Source of the DNA: Bacteroidales bacterium
Lineage (GTDB): Bacteria; Bacteroidota; Bacteroidia; Bacteroidales; Dysgonomonadaceae
DNA length: 8,102 nucleotides
Direction: 5' to 3'
Assembly (NCBI GenBank): GCA_012841425.1
Contig: DUUR01000310.1
Location: 1-8,102 of the forward strand
Each line of letters begins with the position of its first letter. Position 1 is the stretch's first letter. The position numbers and the translations under genes were made by a program. This document shows, in pieces, positions 1-5,443 of this stretch. The notes beneath the pieces are model-generated. The model was not told where the DNA came from. It saw nothing but the letters and a program-made list of their open reading frames with translations, and did not search any database.

Positions 1-250
1 GAAATTGCAGAATCGAGTTGAATTCAACCCCTAAATCCAAATAGTGAAGAAAAGCGTCCTTTTTATGTCCCACATTCACAAATGCTGCGTTAAGGGCAGG
101 CATAAGTTTTTTAACTTTGCCCATGTAGATGCTCCCAACCGAAAAAGACTCATTTTGATTTTCCTGCTGTAGCTCAACTAATTTATTATCCTCGAGAACA
201 GCAATCGTAATTTCTTTTGGCTTAACATCTACAACAAGTTCGCTTGTCAC
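1..250 (-). CDS. rng: Ribonuclease G/E family protein, N-terminal 83 codons (partial)
   Basis: Rne/Rng endoribonucleases cut single-stranded RNA in mRNA decay and rRNA/tRNA maturation. Only the N-terminus lies in the window; the gene continues past the left edge. Translation from GTG at 250 begins VTSELVVDVKPKEITIAVLE and runs into a segment containing GSIYMGKVKKLMPALNAAFV and KKDAFLHYLDLG. This is the start of the S1-like domain (about residues 39-75) typical of RNase G in Bacteroidota. GTG is chosen because no ATG, GTG or TTG lies in frame between it and the upstream TGA at 284-286, and the family N-terminus aligns there. The gene lies downstream of HU and the small basic gene on the same strand, after a 168-base gap holding three hairpins. 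No Shine-Dalgarno site is seen. Family assignment is strong; choosing RNase G over RNase E naming is by convention for this phylum. Confidence 0.9.
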   Translation of the reverse strand, partial: MTSELVVDVKPKEITIAVLEDNKLVELQQENQNESFSVGSIYMGKVKKLMPALNAAFVNVGHKKDAFLHYLDLGVEFNSILQF

Positions 251-289
251 AATTGTTCGTTTTAAATGTTTTAATAATAATTTTCAGTA

Positions 290-389
290 TTCTGTCGTCA
301 CAACAGAAAAAGTTCTCTCTTGAACTTTATACTTATTTATAAACAAAGAACAAACTTATCACCATAAAGGTTTTACAATAAGTTTGTTC
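290..389 (-). promoter_or_regulatory. Three consecutive hairpins in the leader of the RNase G gene
   Basis: Read on the minus strand, this gap can fold into three stems. The first has 12-bp perfect arms (348-359 with 378-389) and an 18-nt loop. The second has 7-bp perfect arms (309-315 with 322-328) and a 6-nt loop, followed by five Us counting the stem end. The third directly abuts it, at 290-297 with 301-308: 8 bp including one G-U pair, with a 3-nt loop. The last stem ends 39 nt before the GTG start of the RNase. The first or second stem could terminate HU-operon transcripts. The group could also be a structured leader that sets RNase expression, as the E. coli rne leader does for RNase E autoregulation; that parallel is inference. 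No consensus promoter was recognised in the gap. Confidence 0.55.
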
Positions 390-418
390 CTGTATATTTT
401 TAAACAAAGATTACAGGT

Positions 419-511
419 TTATTTTTTCTTCTTGTGCCTGTTCTTTCTTAATCTTTTCTTTCTTTTGTGGACAGACATTTTATGTCTTTTCCTTTTTTTT
501 CCGCTTGGCAT
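419..511 (-). CDS. 30-aa very basic AURKAIP1/COX24-like protein, probable small ribosomal protein
   Basis: The product starts MPSGKKRKRHKMSVHKRKK and ends RLRKNRHKKKK; about two thirds of its residues are Lys, Arg or His. Very similar 30-residue proteins occur across Bacteroidota and are usually annotated as AURKAIP1/COX24 domain proteins. That family includes the mitoribosomal small-subunit protein mS38 and the mycobacterial ribosomal protein bS22, so a role as a small ribosomal protein bound to rRNA is likely but not shown here. ATG at 511 is preceded by AGGAG (minus strand, 524-520) with an 8-nt spacer, a strong Shine-Dalgarno site unlike any other gene here. The gene begins 23 nt after the HU stop and is probably cotranscribed with HU. 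It is shorter than common ORF-calling cut-offs and easily missed. Confidence 0.85.
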   Translation of the reverse strand: MPSGKKRKRHKMSVHKRKKRLRKNRHKKKK

Positions 512-519
512 GCTTTAAT

Positions 520-524
520 CTCCT
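520..524 (-). promoter_or_regulatory. Shine-Dalgarno site of the small basic gene
   Basis: AGGAG (CTCCT on the plus strand) lies 8 nt before the ATG at 511, an ideal spacing. None of the other starts in the window has a comparable purine motif; they show AT-rich leaders, as is usual in Bacteroidota. Confidence 0.7.
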
Positions 525-534
525 ATTAATTAAG

Positions 535-822
535 TTAATCTACTTTTACTTTTTTCACCTGACCTACAAATGTTTTTGAAGGCTTGAAAGCTGGTATATT
601 GTGTGCAGGTATAATTATTGTTGTGTTTTTTGAAATGTTACGAGCTGTTTTTTGAGCTCTTCTTTTAACGATGAAGCTACCGAAACCTCTTAGATAAACG
701 TTCTCATCATTAGCTAATGAATCCTTCACAACATCCATAAAAGATTCAACTGTAGCTAAAACTGAAGCTTTATCTACACCTGTCTTTTTTGCAATCTCGT
801 TTACAATATCTGCCTTAGTCAT
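535..822 (-). CDS. HU/IHF-family DNA-binding protein (95 aa)
   Basis: HU proteins are dimeric nucleoid proteins that bend DNA. The 95-residue product has the usual family length. Residues 1-40 (MTKADIVNEIAKKTGVDKAS onward) form the helical dimerisation part, GFGSF is at 46-50, and the beta-arm segment spans about 52-80. The arm reads RNISKNTTIIIPAHNIPAF, with Ile-Pro at 71-72 in place of the intercalating proline region; the RNISKN in place of the common RNPxTG is normal for this phylum. The frame is open to an ATG at 891, but the extra 23 residues (with a run of Ile-Asn pairs) come from an AT repeat and would place the start inside the promoter, so ATG at 822 is chosen. It leads a minus-strand unit with the small basic protein gene and perhaps RNase G. 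Whether it acts as HU-beta or an IHF-like subunit is not decidable. Confidence 0.93.
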   Translation of the reverse strand: MTKADIVNEIAKKTGVDKASVLATVESFMDVVKDSLANDENVYLRGFGSFIVKRRAQKTARNISKNTTIIIPAHNIPAFKPSKTFVGQVKKVKVD

Positions 823-826
823 TTTA

Positions 827-844
827 TTTATATTTATATTTATA
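827..844. repeat. Three tandem copies of hexamer TTTATA in the HU leader
   Basis: Three exact copies of TTTATA (plus strand) lie 4 bases upstream of the HU start codon. They fall in the predicted 5' untranslated region and account for the spurious Ile-Asn repeats seen if the HU frame is extended upstream. Confidence 0.8.
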
Positions 845-888
845 TTATTAATAATTACACCATCTACTGTTAGTAAAATTTTGGACTG

Positions 889-896
889 CAAATATA
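889..896 (-). promoter_or_regulatory. Probable -7 element of the HU promoter
   Basis: On the minus strand the bases read TATATTTG, an exact match to the Bacteroidota -7 consensus TAnnTTTG. Transcription would start near 882, giving an untranslated leader of about 60 nt before the ATG at 822. The -33 side (around 915-920) is only T-rich, with no clear TTG. Confidence 0.6.
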
Positions 897-1028
897 TAGC
901 TTTTTTTTCATCCCTAAAAATAAATATATGTAATTTTTTTTCTTTTCTTACTTTTTAAGTGATAATCGTAAAATATAGTATATAAAAGCAAAAGACATTG
1001 ATTAATAAATACAATAGAGTAGATCAAG

Positions 1029-1059
1029 TTGTGTAATATTGAAATAATTATTAATTTTG
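1029..1059 (+). promoter_or_regulatory. ssb promoter (-33 TTG and -7 TAATTTTG)
   Basis: TTG at 1029-1031 is separated by 20 bp from TAATTTTG at 1052-1059, matching the Bacteroidota consensus TTTG, 19-21 bp, TAnnTTTG. The expected transcription start near 1066 gives a leader of about 38 nt. The site overlaps the upstream in-frame TTG at 1029, which argues against that as the ssb start. Confidence 0.7.
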
Positions 1060-1103
1060 TTTCACAGCGATATGCTGTATATAAAACCATAAAAGTTATA
1101 GAT

Positions 1104-1544
1104 ATGTCTGTGAACAAAGTTATTTTAGTAGGAAACGTGGGCAAAGACCCTGAAATGAAGTATTTTGATAATGATAACGCTGTAGCAAACTTTTCAGTTG
1201 CCACTAACGAAAGAGGTTATACAACGACAAATGGAACACAGGTACCAGATAGAACAGAGTGGCATAATGTTGTATGTTGGAGAGGACTAGCACAAATTGC
1301 TGAGAGATTTGTAAAAAAAGGCACGTTAGTATATATAGAAGGAAAGATTCGCACCCGCTCATATGACGACCAAAGTGGAGTTAAAAGATACGTAACTGAA
1401 ATAGTTGCAGACAGTCTAGAATTATTGAGCCGTAAAGCAGGAGGTGAATATGAACCCAACGCTCCCAAAGCCGAGCCTGCACCTCAGAATAGTCCTCAAA
1501 AAGATTTTGATGATGTTTCTGATATTGATGATTTACCATTTTAA
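1104..1544 (+). CDS. ssb: Single-stranded DNA-binding protein SSB (146 aa)
   Basis: SSB coats single-stranded DNA during replication, recombination and repair and recruits partner enzymes through its C-terminal tip. The OB fold spans about residues 1-107, starting MSVNKVILVGNVGKDPEMKY and containing the conserved WHNVVCW at 53-59 and a GTLVYIEGKIRTRSY strand. A Pro- and Ala-rich linker (about 111-137) leads to the acidic tip DIDDLPF at the very end, the canonical partner-binding peptide. The start is ATG at 1104, which fits the family N-terminus and sits 38 nt after the predicted transcription start. The gene leads an operon with the gldE homologue, 16 bases downstream. Nothing is missing and the length is ordinary. 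Confidence 0.97.
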   Translation: MSVNKVILVGNVGKDPEMKYFDNDNAVANFSVATNERGYTTTNGTQVPDRTEWHNVVCWRGLAQIAERFVKKGTLVYIEGKIRTRSYDDQSGVKRYVTEIVADSLELLSRKAGGEYEPNAPKAEPAPQNSPQKDFDDVSDIDDLPF

Positions 1545-1560
1545 TTAATAAAATCGCCAC

Positions 1561-2859
1561 TTGGACCCTGACCCCTTATTATCATCCAACTCAATACTGC
1601 TGGCTTATATTCCAGCTCTGACAGACTATGCATTAATAGTTTTGCTATTTCTACTCATAATTATTAATGCAATAGTCTCTGGATCGCAAATAGCACTTTT
1701 TAATCTAGAGAAGAAGCTTCCCGACAACCTAAATATCTCTGAAGAAAACAGAAGGATTAAGGTAATGAATCTTCTTAAAAAGCCTGAAAAGTTAGTATCC
1801 TCTTTAATATTAACCTACCATCTTTTAAATGTAACGATAACCGTTTTTACTATTTACCTGCTCAATAAACTACCTTATTTTGCAGCAAATATAAGAGAAA
1901 CACTCATATTAGAAGTTCTAATTGCAGTATGCTTGATTCTATTTTTTATAGAATTCTTACCAAAACAAATCGCGGCAAGAAACCCATTACGATTTGCATT
2001 AAGAAATATTGCAATAATAAGTAGCATTAATAGAATCATTAGTCCCATTTCATCACTTCTAAGCAAGCTTGGGTTATTAAACAAAAGTAACATACCAAGC
2101 CTTTCTAACGTATTGTACGACAAAGAGCTTTCTGAATCGGAAGAACTTTCTCGTGAGCAAGAAAAAGAAATGCTTGAAGGCATCATAAGATTCAGAGATA
2201 AAAATGTAGACGATATAAAAGTATCAAGGGGTGATATGATAGCTATCAACATCCAATCACCTTTTGCAGAAGTAATTGGATTTATTGTAGAAGCTGGATA
2301 CTCTCGAATACCAGTATTTGAGGAAACTCCCGATCACATAAAAGGTATTCTTTACGTAAAAGACCTTCTTCCACATATAGGAAAGCCCCGTAACTTCAAA
2401 TGGCAATCTCTTATCCGATCGGCGTATTTTGTACCTGGCACCAAAAGAATTGACGATCTACTAGAAGAGTTTCGAGCCAATAAAATCCATATGGCAATTG
2501 TTGTAGATGAATACGGTGGCACGTCGGGTTTAATTACAATGGAAGATATTCTCGAAGAAATAGTTGGTGATATCAGCGACGAATATGACGAAGAATATCC
2601 ATTGTATACAATTGCAACAGATGGCTCCTATATATTTGAAGGCAAAACTCCCTTAGATGACTTTCTTAAAATCACTAATTTACCCGAAAAGGACTTTGAA
2701 TTAATAAGCGATGAAGTAGACACACTTGCTGGTTTACTACTGGAACTTAAAGGTGACTTCCCAAAACGAAAAGAACACTTTACTTATAAAAAGTATAAAT
2801 TTCAGGCTGAGGAAATGAGTAAAAAGCGGATTTTAAAAGTACGTTATTTCCCAATTTGA
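1561..2859 (+). CDS. gldE: GldE-like/CorC-type membrane protein with CBS domain pair (432 aa)
   Basis: The architecture is that of the DUF21/CNNM, CBS pair, CorC_HlyC family: hydrophobic segments at about 22-45, 79-100 and 113-133, the DUF21-type motif EFLPKQIAARNP at 131-142, two CBS domains (about 219-280 and 285-345, with the hallmark VVDEYGGTSGLITMEDILEE at 314-333), and a CorC_HlyC domain at about 350-430. In Flavobacterium the orthologue GldE is linked to gliding motility; CorC-like relatives act in divalent metal transport or resistance, so the role here is uncertain. The start is TTG at 1561: the frame is closed by TAA at 1549-1551, the next Met is about residue 69, well past the first membrane segment, and MDPDPL resembles other GldE N-termini. 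It follows ssb by 16 bases and is 2 bases before the transferase gene. Confidence 0.93.
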   Translation: MDPDPLLSSNSILLAYIPALTDYALIVLLFLLIIINAIVSGSQIALFNLEKKLPDNLNISEENRRIKVMNLLKKPEKLVSSLILTYHLLNVTITVFTIYLLNKLPYFAANIRETLILEVLIAVCLILFFIEFLPKQIAARNPLRFALRNIAIISSINRIISPISSLLSKLGLLNKSNIPSLSNVLYDKELSESEELSREQEKEMLEGIIRFRDKNVDDIKVSRGDMIAINIQSPFAEVIGFIVEAGYSRIPVFEETPDHIKGILYVKDLLPHIGKPRNFKWQSLIRSAYFVPGTKRIDDLLEEFRANKIHMAIVVDEYGGTSGLITMEDILEEIVGDISDEYDEEYPLYTIATDGSYIFEGKTPLDDFLKITNLPEKDFELISDEVDTLAGLLLELKGDFPKRKEHFTYKKYKFQAEEMSKKRILKVRYFPI

Positions 2860-2861
2860 TT

Positions 2862-3524
2862 ATGCTTGTCAGAAAAGAAAACTTCAGCAATGGTGGTCTA
2901 ATGGGTATTTGGAAAATGGATGAGACTATAGATGAACTCATTAATCTTTTCCCAGACCAAGCTAGAGCTGATGCCGAAACTAGTATAAACAATATAGGAT
3001 CAAACCGTAGAGCTCTCGAGCTCCTAACTACCCGAATTACATTGATTCAACTCTTGGGCAGAGCAACAGTAATATTAAATAGAGACGATGGAAAGCCATA
3101 CCTGAAAGACAACTCATATCAGATAAGCATTTCACACACAAAAGGTTATGTAGCCATTCTGCTCCATAAAGATTGCCCTGTTGGTATTGACATAGAAACC
3201 ATCTCAAACAGAGTTGAAAATATTGCTCACAGATTTATATCTGATAAAGAGTATATCAACCCAAATAAAAAAACAATACACCTCCTACTTCACTGGTCTA
3301 CAAAAGAATGCCTTTATAAAATAATAAATGAACAAGGGGTCGATTTCAAACAACAACTCCATGTAACTCCGTTTGAGCCAACCTCTTCGGGAATAATTGA
3401 TGCACAGGAATCAAAAACCCAAGCAAAACAAACATTTAAACTCAATTACGAAGTTCACCCCTCTTATGTACTCACCTGGGTAATAGACACAAAAAACGCT
3501 CCAGGATTTCCGGAGCGTTCTTAG
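2862..3524 (+). CDS. 4'-phosphopantetheinyl transferase superfamily protein (220 aa)
   Basis: Enzymes of this superfamily transfer phosphopantetheine from CoA to a serine of carrier proteins, activating fatty acid, polyketide or peptide synthases. The family motifs appear in order: GKPYL at 77-81, ISISHT at 88-93, VGIDIE at 107-112 with the metal-binding Asp110 and Glu112, and WSTKECLYK at 145-153, matching WxxKEaxxK. The length and motif spacing fit the Sfp/Gsp type rather than the short AcpS type. ATG at 2862 is chosen, 2 bases after the gldE stop; an in-frame TTG at 2856 overlaps that stop and would add two residues. Tight spacing implies translation coupled to gldE. The last codons form part of the terminator of the convergent tsf operon. 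The carrier-protein substrate cannot be told from the window. Confidence 0.92.
   Translation: MLVRKENFSNGGLMGIWKMDETIDELINLFPDQARADAETSINNIGSNRRALELLTTRITLIQLLGRATVILNRDDGKPYLKDNSYQISISHTKGYVAILLHKDCPVGIDIETISNRVENIAHRFISDKEYINPNKKTIHLLLHWSTKECLYKIINEQGVDFKQQLHVTPFEPTSSGIIDAQESKTQAKQTFKLNYEVHPSYVLTWVIDTKNAPGFPERS
3491..3519 (-). terminator. Rho-independent terminator of the rplM-rpsI-rpsB-tsf operon
   Basis: A perfect 8-bp stem (AACGCTCC at 3495-3502 with GGAGCGTT at 3512-3519) and a 9-nt loop is followed, in minus-strand reading, by six or more Ts (3491-3496). It lies 28 bases past the tsf stop. On the plus strand the stem is followed by CTTAGACTAA, a poor U tract, so it should work mainly for tsf. 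The whole stem lies within the last ten codons of the convergent transferase gene. Confidence 0.88.
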
Positions 3525-3546
3525 ACTAAAAATATCTTATCAGATT

Positions 3547-4371
3547 TTATTGTACTGTAAGTGACACACGTTTAAATGACAACACTTCAAGTTCTTTATC
3601 ATTTTCTTTCAAAAACTGTTCAACAGTTTTCTTAGGGTCTTTCACGTAGTCTTGTTGAAGCAGGGTAGAATCTTTATAGAACTTTTGAAGAGAACCCTCA
3701 GCAATTCTATCAAGCAAGTTTTCGGGCTTACCCGACTCTCTAGCTTTTTCACGAGCAAAATTAAGCTCTTTTTCTTTTACTTCTGCAGGAATACTATCAG
3801 CTGTAATAGCAATAGGGTTCATAGCTGCAATCTGCATAGCTACATCCTTTGCTACTTGCTCATCTTCAACAACCTTATTGAACCCAACTATAGTTGCCAA
3901 TTTATTACCTAAATGGATATACGACGTTACAAAAGGAGCAGAAACTTGCTCATAAAAACCTAGTTCCATTTTCTCACCCGTAGCTGCCATTTTATCAGTA
4001 ATAACTTGCGAAACAGTTCCATTAGGAAGTTCAATAGCTAGCAACTGATCAAGTGTTTCAGGCTTATTAGCAATTGCAGCATCAAGAATCTGCTCAGTAA
4101 GAGCTATATAGTCTTCATTCTTTGCCACAAAGTCGGTCTCGCACTGCAGAGCTACAACAGCTGCAAAGCCACCATCTACCTTTGCCAGAACACATCCTTC
4201 CGATGCTTCACGGTCTTCGCGTTTAGCTGCTACTGCTTGTCCTTTTTTACGGATGATCTCCATAGCTTTATCGAAATCACCGCCTGCCTCATTAAGTGCG
4301 TTTTTGCAATCCATCATACCTGCACCTGTCATCTTGCGTAGGTGCTGGATATCTGCCATTGTTACTGCCAT
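3547..4371 (-). CDS. tsf: Translation elongation factor EF-Ts (274 aa)
   Basis: EF-Ts is the nucleotide exchange factor that reloads EF-Tu with GTP in the cytoplasm. The N-terminal UBA-like segment (residues 5-55) contains LRKMTGAGMMDCKNAL, and TDFVA at 79-83 is the signature contacting the EF-Tu nucleotide site. The core extends to the C-terminal VEQFLKENDKELEVLSFKRV. MAVTMADI is the usual Bacteroidales N-terminus, so ATG at 4371 is preferred over the internal ATG at 4359. The length is typical of the phylum. It is the last gene of the ribosomal operon, 24 bases after rpsB, and is followed by a strong terminator. Confidence 0.97.
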   Translation of the reverse strand: MAVTMADIQHLRKMTGAGMMDCKNALNEAGGDFDKAMEIIRKKGQAVAAKREDREASEGCVLAKVDGGFAAVVALQCETDFVAKNEDYIALTEQILDAAIANKPETLDQLLAIELPNGTVSQVITDKMAATGEKMELGFYEQVSAPFVTSYIHLGNKLATIVGFNKVVEDEQVAKDVAMQIAAMNPIAITADSIPAEVKEKELNFAREKARESGKPENLLDRIAEGSLQKFYKDSTLLQQDYVKDPKKTVEQFLKENDKELEVLSFKRVSLTVQ

Positions 4372-4395
4372 ATTATAAAATATCTTTTTTAATTA

Positions 4396-5253
4396 TTATT
4401 CGTCAACCTCTTCGTCCTTAGCAAACTTGCTAACAACAGCTGCCTTCATCGCTTCAGAATCTTCTTTCTTTACACGCTCTTTTCTTGCAGCTTTTGTTTT
4501 ACGCTCTCTACGTGGTGTTGAATCTTCTGATTGCTCTTCTGCGGCTGCAGCATCAGCTCTCTCCACTTTGCGTTCTTCTAACCCCTCTTTAATACTATAG
4601 CAAAGAACACTCATGATTAGGTCTATTGCGTTTGTAGCGTCATCATTTGCTGGTATTACAAAATCAACATCTTTAGGATCAGAGTTTGTATCAACAATTG
4701 CGAATACAGGAATCCCTAAACGCTGTGCTTCTCTAACAGCAATTTGCTCTTTCATAACATCTACTACAAATATAGCAGAAGGGAGGCGAGTCATATCCTG
4801 AATAGAACCAAGGTTCTTTTCAAGTTTTGCACGTTGACGAGTAACCTGAAGTTTCTCTCTTTTTGACAATGTCTCAAAAGAACCATCCTTAATCATCTTA
4901 TCAATGCTGCTCATTTTCTTAACAGCCTTGCGAATAGTAGGGAAGTTTGTAAGCATACCACCAGGCCAACGTTCAATAACGTATGGCATGTTAATACTTT
5001 GTGCTCTTGTTTCTATAACAGGTTTAGCCTGTTTTTTTGTTGCAACAAAAAGAATTTTCTTTCCAGATTTAGCCATCTGCCTCATAGCGGCAGCAGCCTC
5101 TTCTGTCTTAGCAATGGTTTTGTGAAGATCGATAATGTGAATACCATTACGCTCCATAAAAATATAAGGAGCCATAGCTGGATTCCATTTTCTTTTCAAG
5201 TGGCCAAAGTGAGCTCCGGCTTCTAAAAGTTGGTCAAATTCTAATTTTACCAT
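4396..5253 (-). CDS. rpsB: 30S ribosomal protein uS2 with charged C-terminal tail (285 aa)
   Basis: uS2 binds late to the small subunit on the solvent side near bS1 and uS3. Family segments are clear: LLEAGAHFGHLKRKWNPAM at 9-27, ERNGIHIIDL at 34-43, RWPGGMLTN at 95-103, and LPSAIFVVDV then VFAIVDTNSDP in the second half. After about residue 225 a tail of mixed acidic and basic residues with several Ala runs extends beyond the roughly 240 residues of the E. coli protein; such tails are common in Bacteroidota. The ATG at 5253 aligns with the family start and has no Shine-Dalgarno site. A 189-base gap separates it from rpsI, much longer than other gaps in this operon, and holds a 27-codon upstream ORF ending 8 bases before rpsB. 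Confidence 0.97.
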   Translation of the reverse strand: MVKLEFDQLLEAGAHFGHLKRKWNPAMAPYIFMERNGIHIIDLHKTIAKTEEAAAAMRQMAKSGKKILFVATKKQAKPVIETRAQSINMPYVIERWPGGMLTNFPTIRKAVKKMSSIDKMIKDGSFETLSKREKLQVTRQRAKLEKNLGSIQDMTRLPSAIFVVDVMKEQIAVREAQRLGIPVFAIVDTNSDPKDVDFVIPANDDATNAIDLIMSVLCYSIKEGLEERKVERADAAAAEEQSEDSTPRRERKTKAARKERVKKEDSEAMKAAVVSKFAKDEEVDE

Positions 5254-5398
5254 GTTTGTTTTTAAATAATTCGTTTACATTCTTTTTCTTTAACCGAATC
5301 GTAGGGTAGATTACCTTCAACAGTATACACCATTGCCGATAACATCCATACAATTTAGATACTAAACGCCTAAGCCGACATTGCAGCTTTTATATAAT
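5254..5398 (-). promoter_or_regulatory. Possible rpsB leader RNA region
   Basis: This gap between the rpsI hairpins and rpsB is far longer than the 5- and 24-base spacers elsewhere in the operon. On the minus strand it can form a small hairpin at 5354-5366 (TTTAG, 3-nt loop, CTAAA), and it contains a short ORF. No clear TAnnTTTG promoter was found. uS2 autoregulates through its mRNA leader in E. coli; an equivalent here is inference. Confidence 0.35.
5262..5345 (-). CDS. Possible 27-codon upstream ORF before rpsB
   Basis: On the minus strand ATG at 5345 opens a frame starting MLSAMVYTVEGNLPYDSVKE and ending KCKRII-like residues (ECKRII), stopping 8 bases before the rpsB ATG. An internal ATG at 5333 would give 23 residues. 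I recognise no family. Its position suggests a leader peptide or translational coupling to rpsB, but a frame of this length can occur by chance and there is no Shine-Dalgarno support. Confidence 0.25.
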   Translation of the reverse strand: MLSAMVYTVEGNLPYDSVKEKECKRII

Positions 5399-5443
5399 AA
5401 ACCGGCAAAAAAACCGGTTTATATGATACCTGAATAAACAGGT
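5399..5443 (-). terminator. Tandem hairpins after rpsI, partial terminator or attenuator
   Basis: Two stems follow the rpsI stop on the minus strand. The first (5439-5443 with 5428-5432) is 5 bp and overlaps the stop codon. The second (5414-5420 with 5399-5405, AAACCGG/CCGGTTT) is 7 bp with a T-rich loop and is followed by TTTATTATATAAAAG, only a weak U tract. Because rpsB and tsf follow on the same strand, these may reduce read-through or mark an RNA processing point rather than end transcription. Confidence 0.5.

Larger units (their letters stand above)
823..1103. other. Divergent intergenic region between HU and ssb
   Basis: This 281-base AT-rich stretch separates the divergent HU and ssb starts and holds a promoter element for each. 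No coding region with recognisable protein character was found. In several Bacteroidota genomes, as I recall, a mutY gene sits between HU and ssb; none is present here. Confidence 0.7.

Noticed and set aside
1029..1103. Upstream extension of ssb from TTG at 1029
   Set aside because: The extra 25 residues are not part of any SSB N-terminus and the frame overlaps the ssb promoter.
914..1204. 96-codon open frame on the minus strand across the HU-ssb gap
   Set aside because: It overlaps the ssb start and promoter, has low-complexity hydrophobic and Lys-rich content, and resembles no family I know.
1217..2252. Minus-strand frames inside ssb and gldE (1217-1468 and 1875-2252)
   Set aside because: They are fully antisense to well-supported genes and have no recognisable protein features.
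2856..2861. TTG start for the phosphopantetheinyl transferase overlapping the gldE stop
   Set aside because: ATG at 2862 is in the same frame two codons later and is a stronger start; TTG cannot be excluded.
3652..3912. Plus-strand frame antisense to tsf
   Set aside because: It is a shadow of the conserved tsf coding sequence.
4613..5226. Plus-strand frames antisense to rpsB
   Set aside because: All lie within the conserved uS2 gene and show no independent coding signal.
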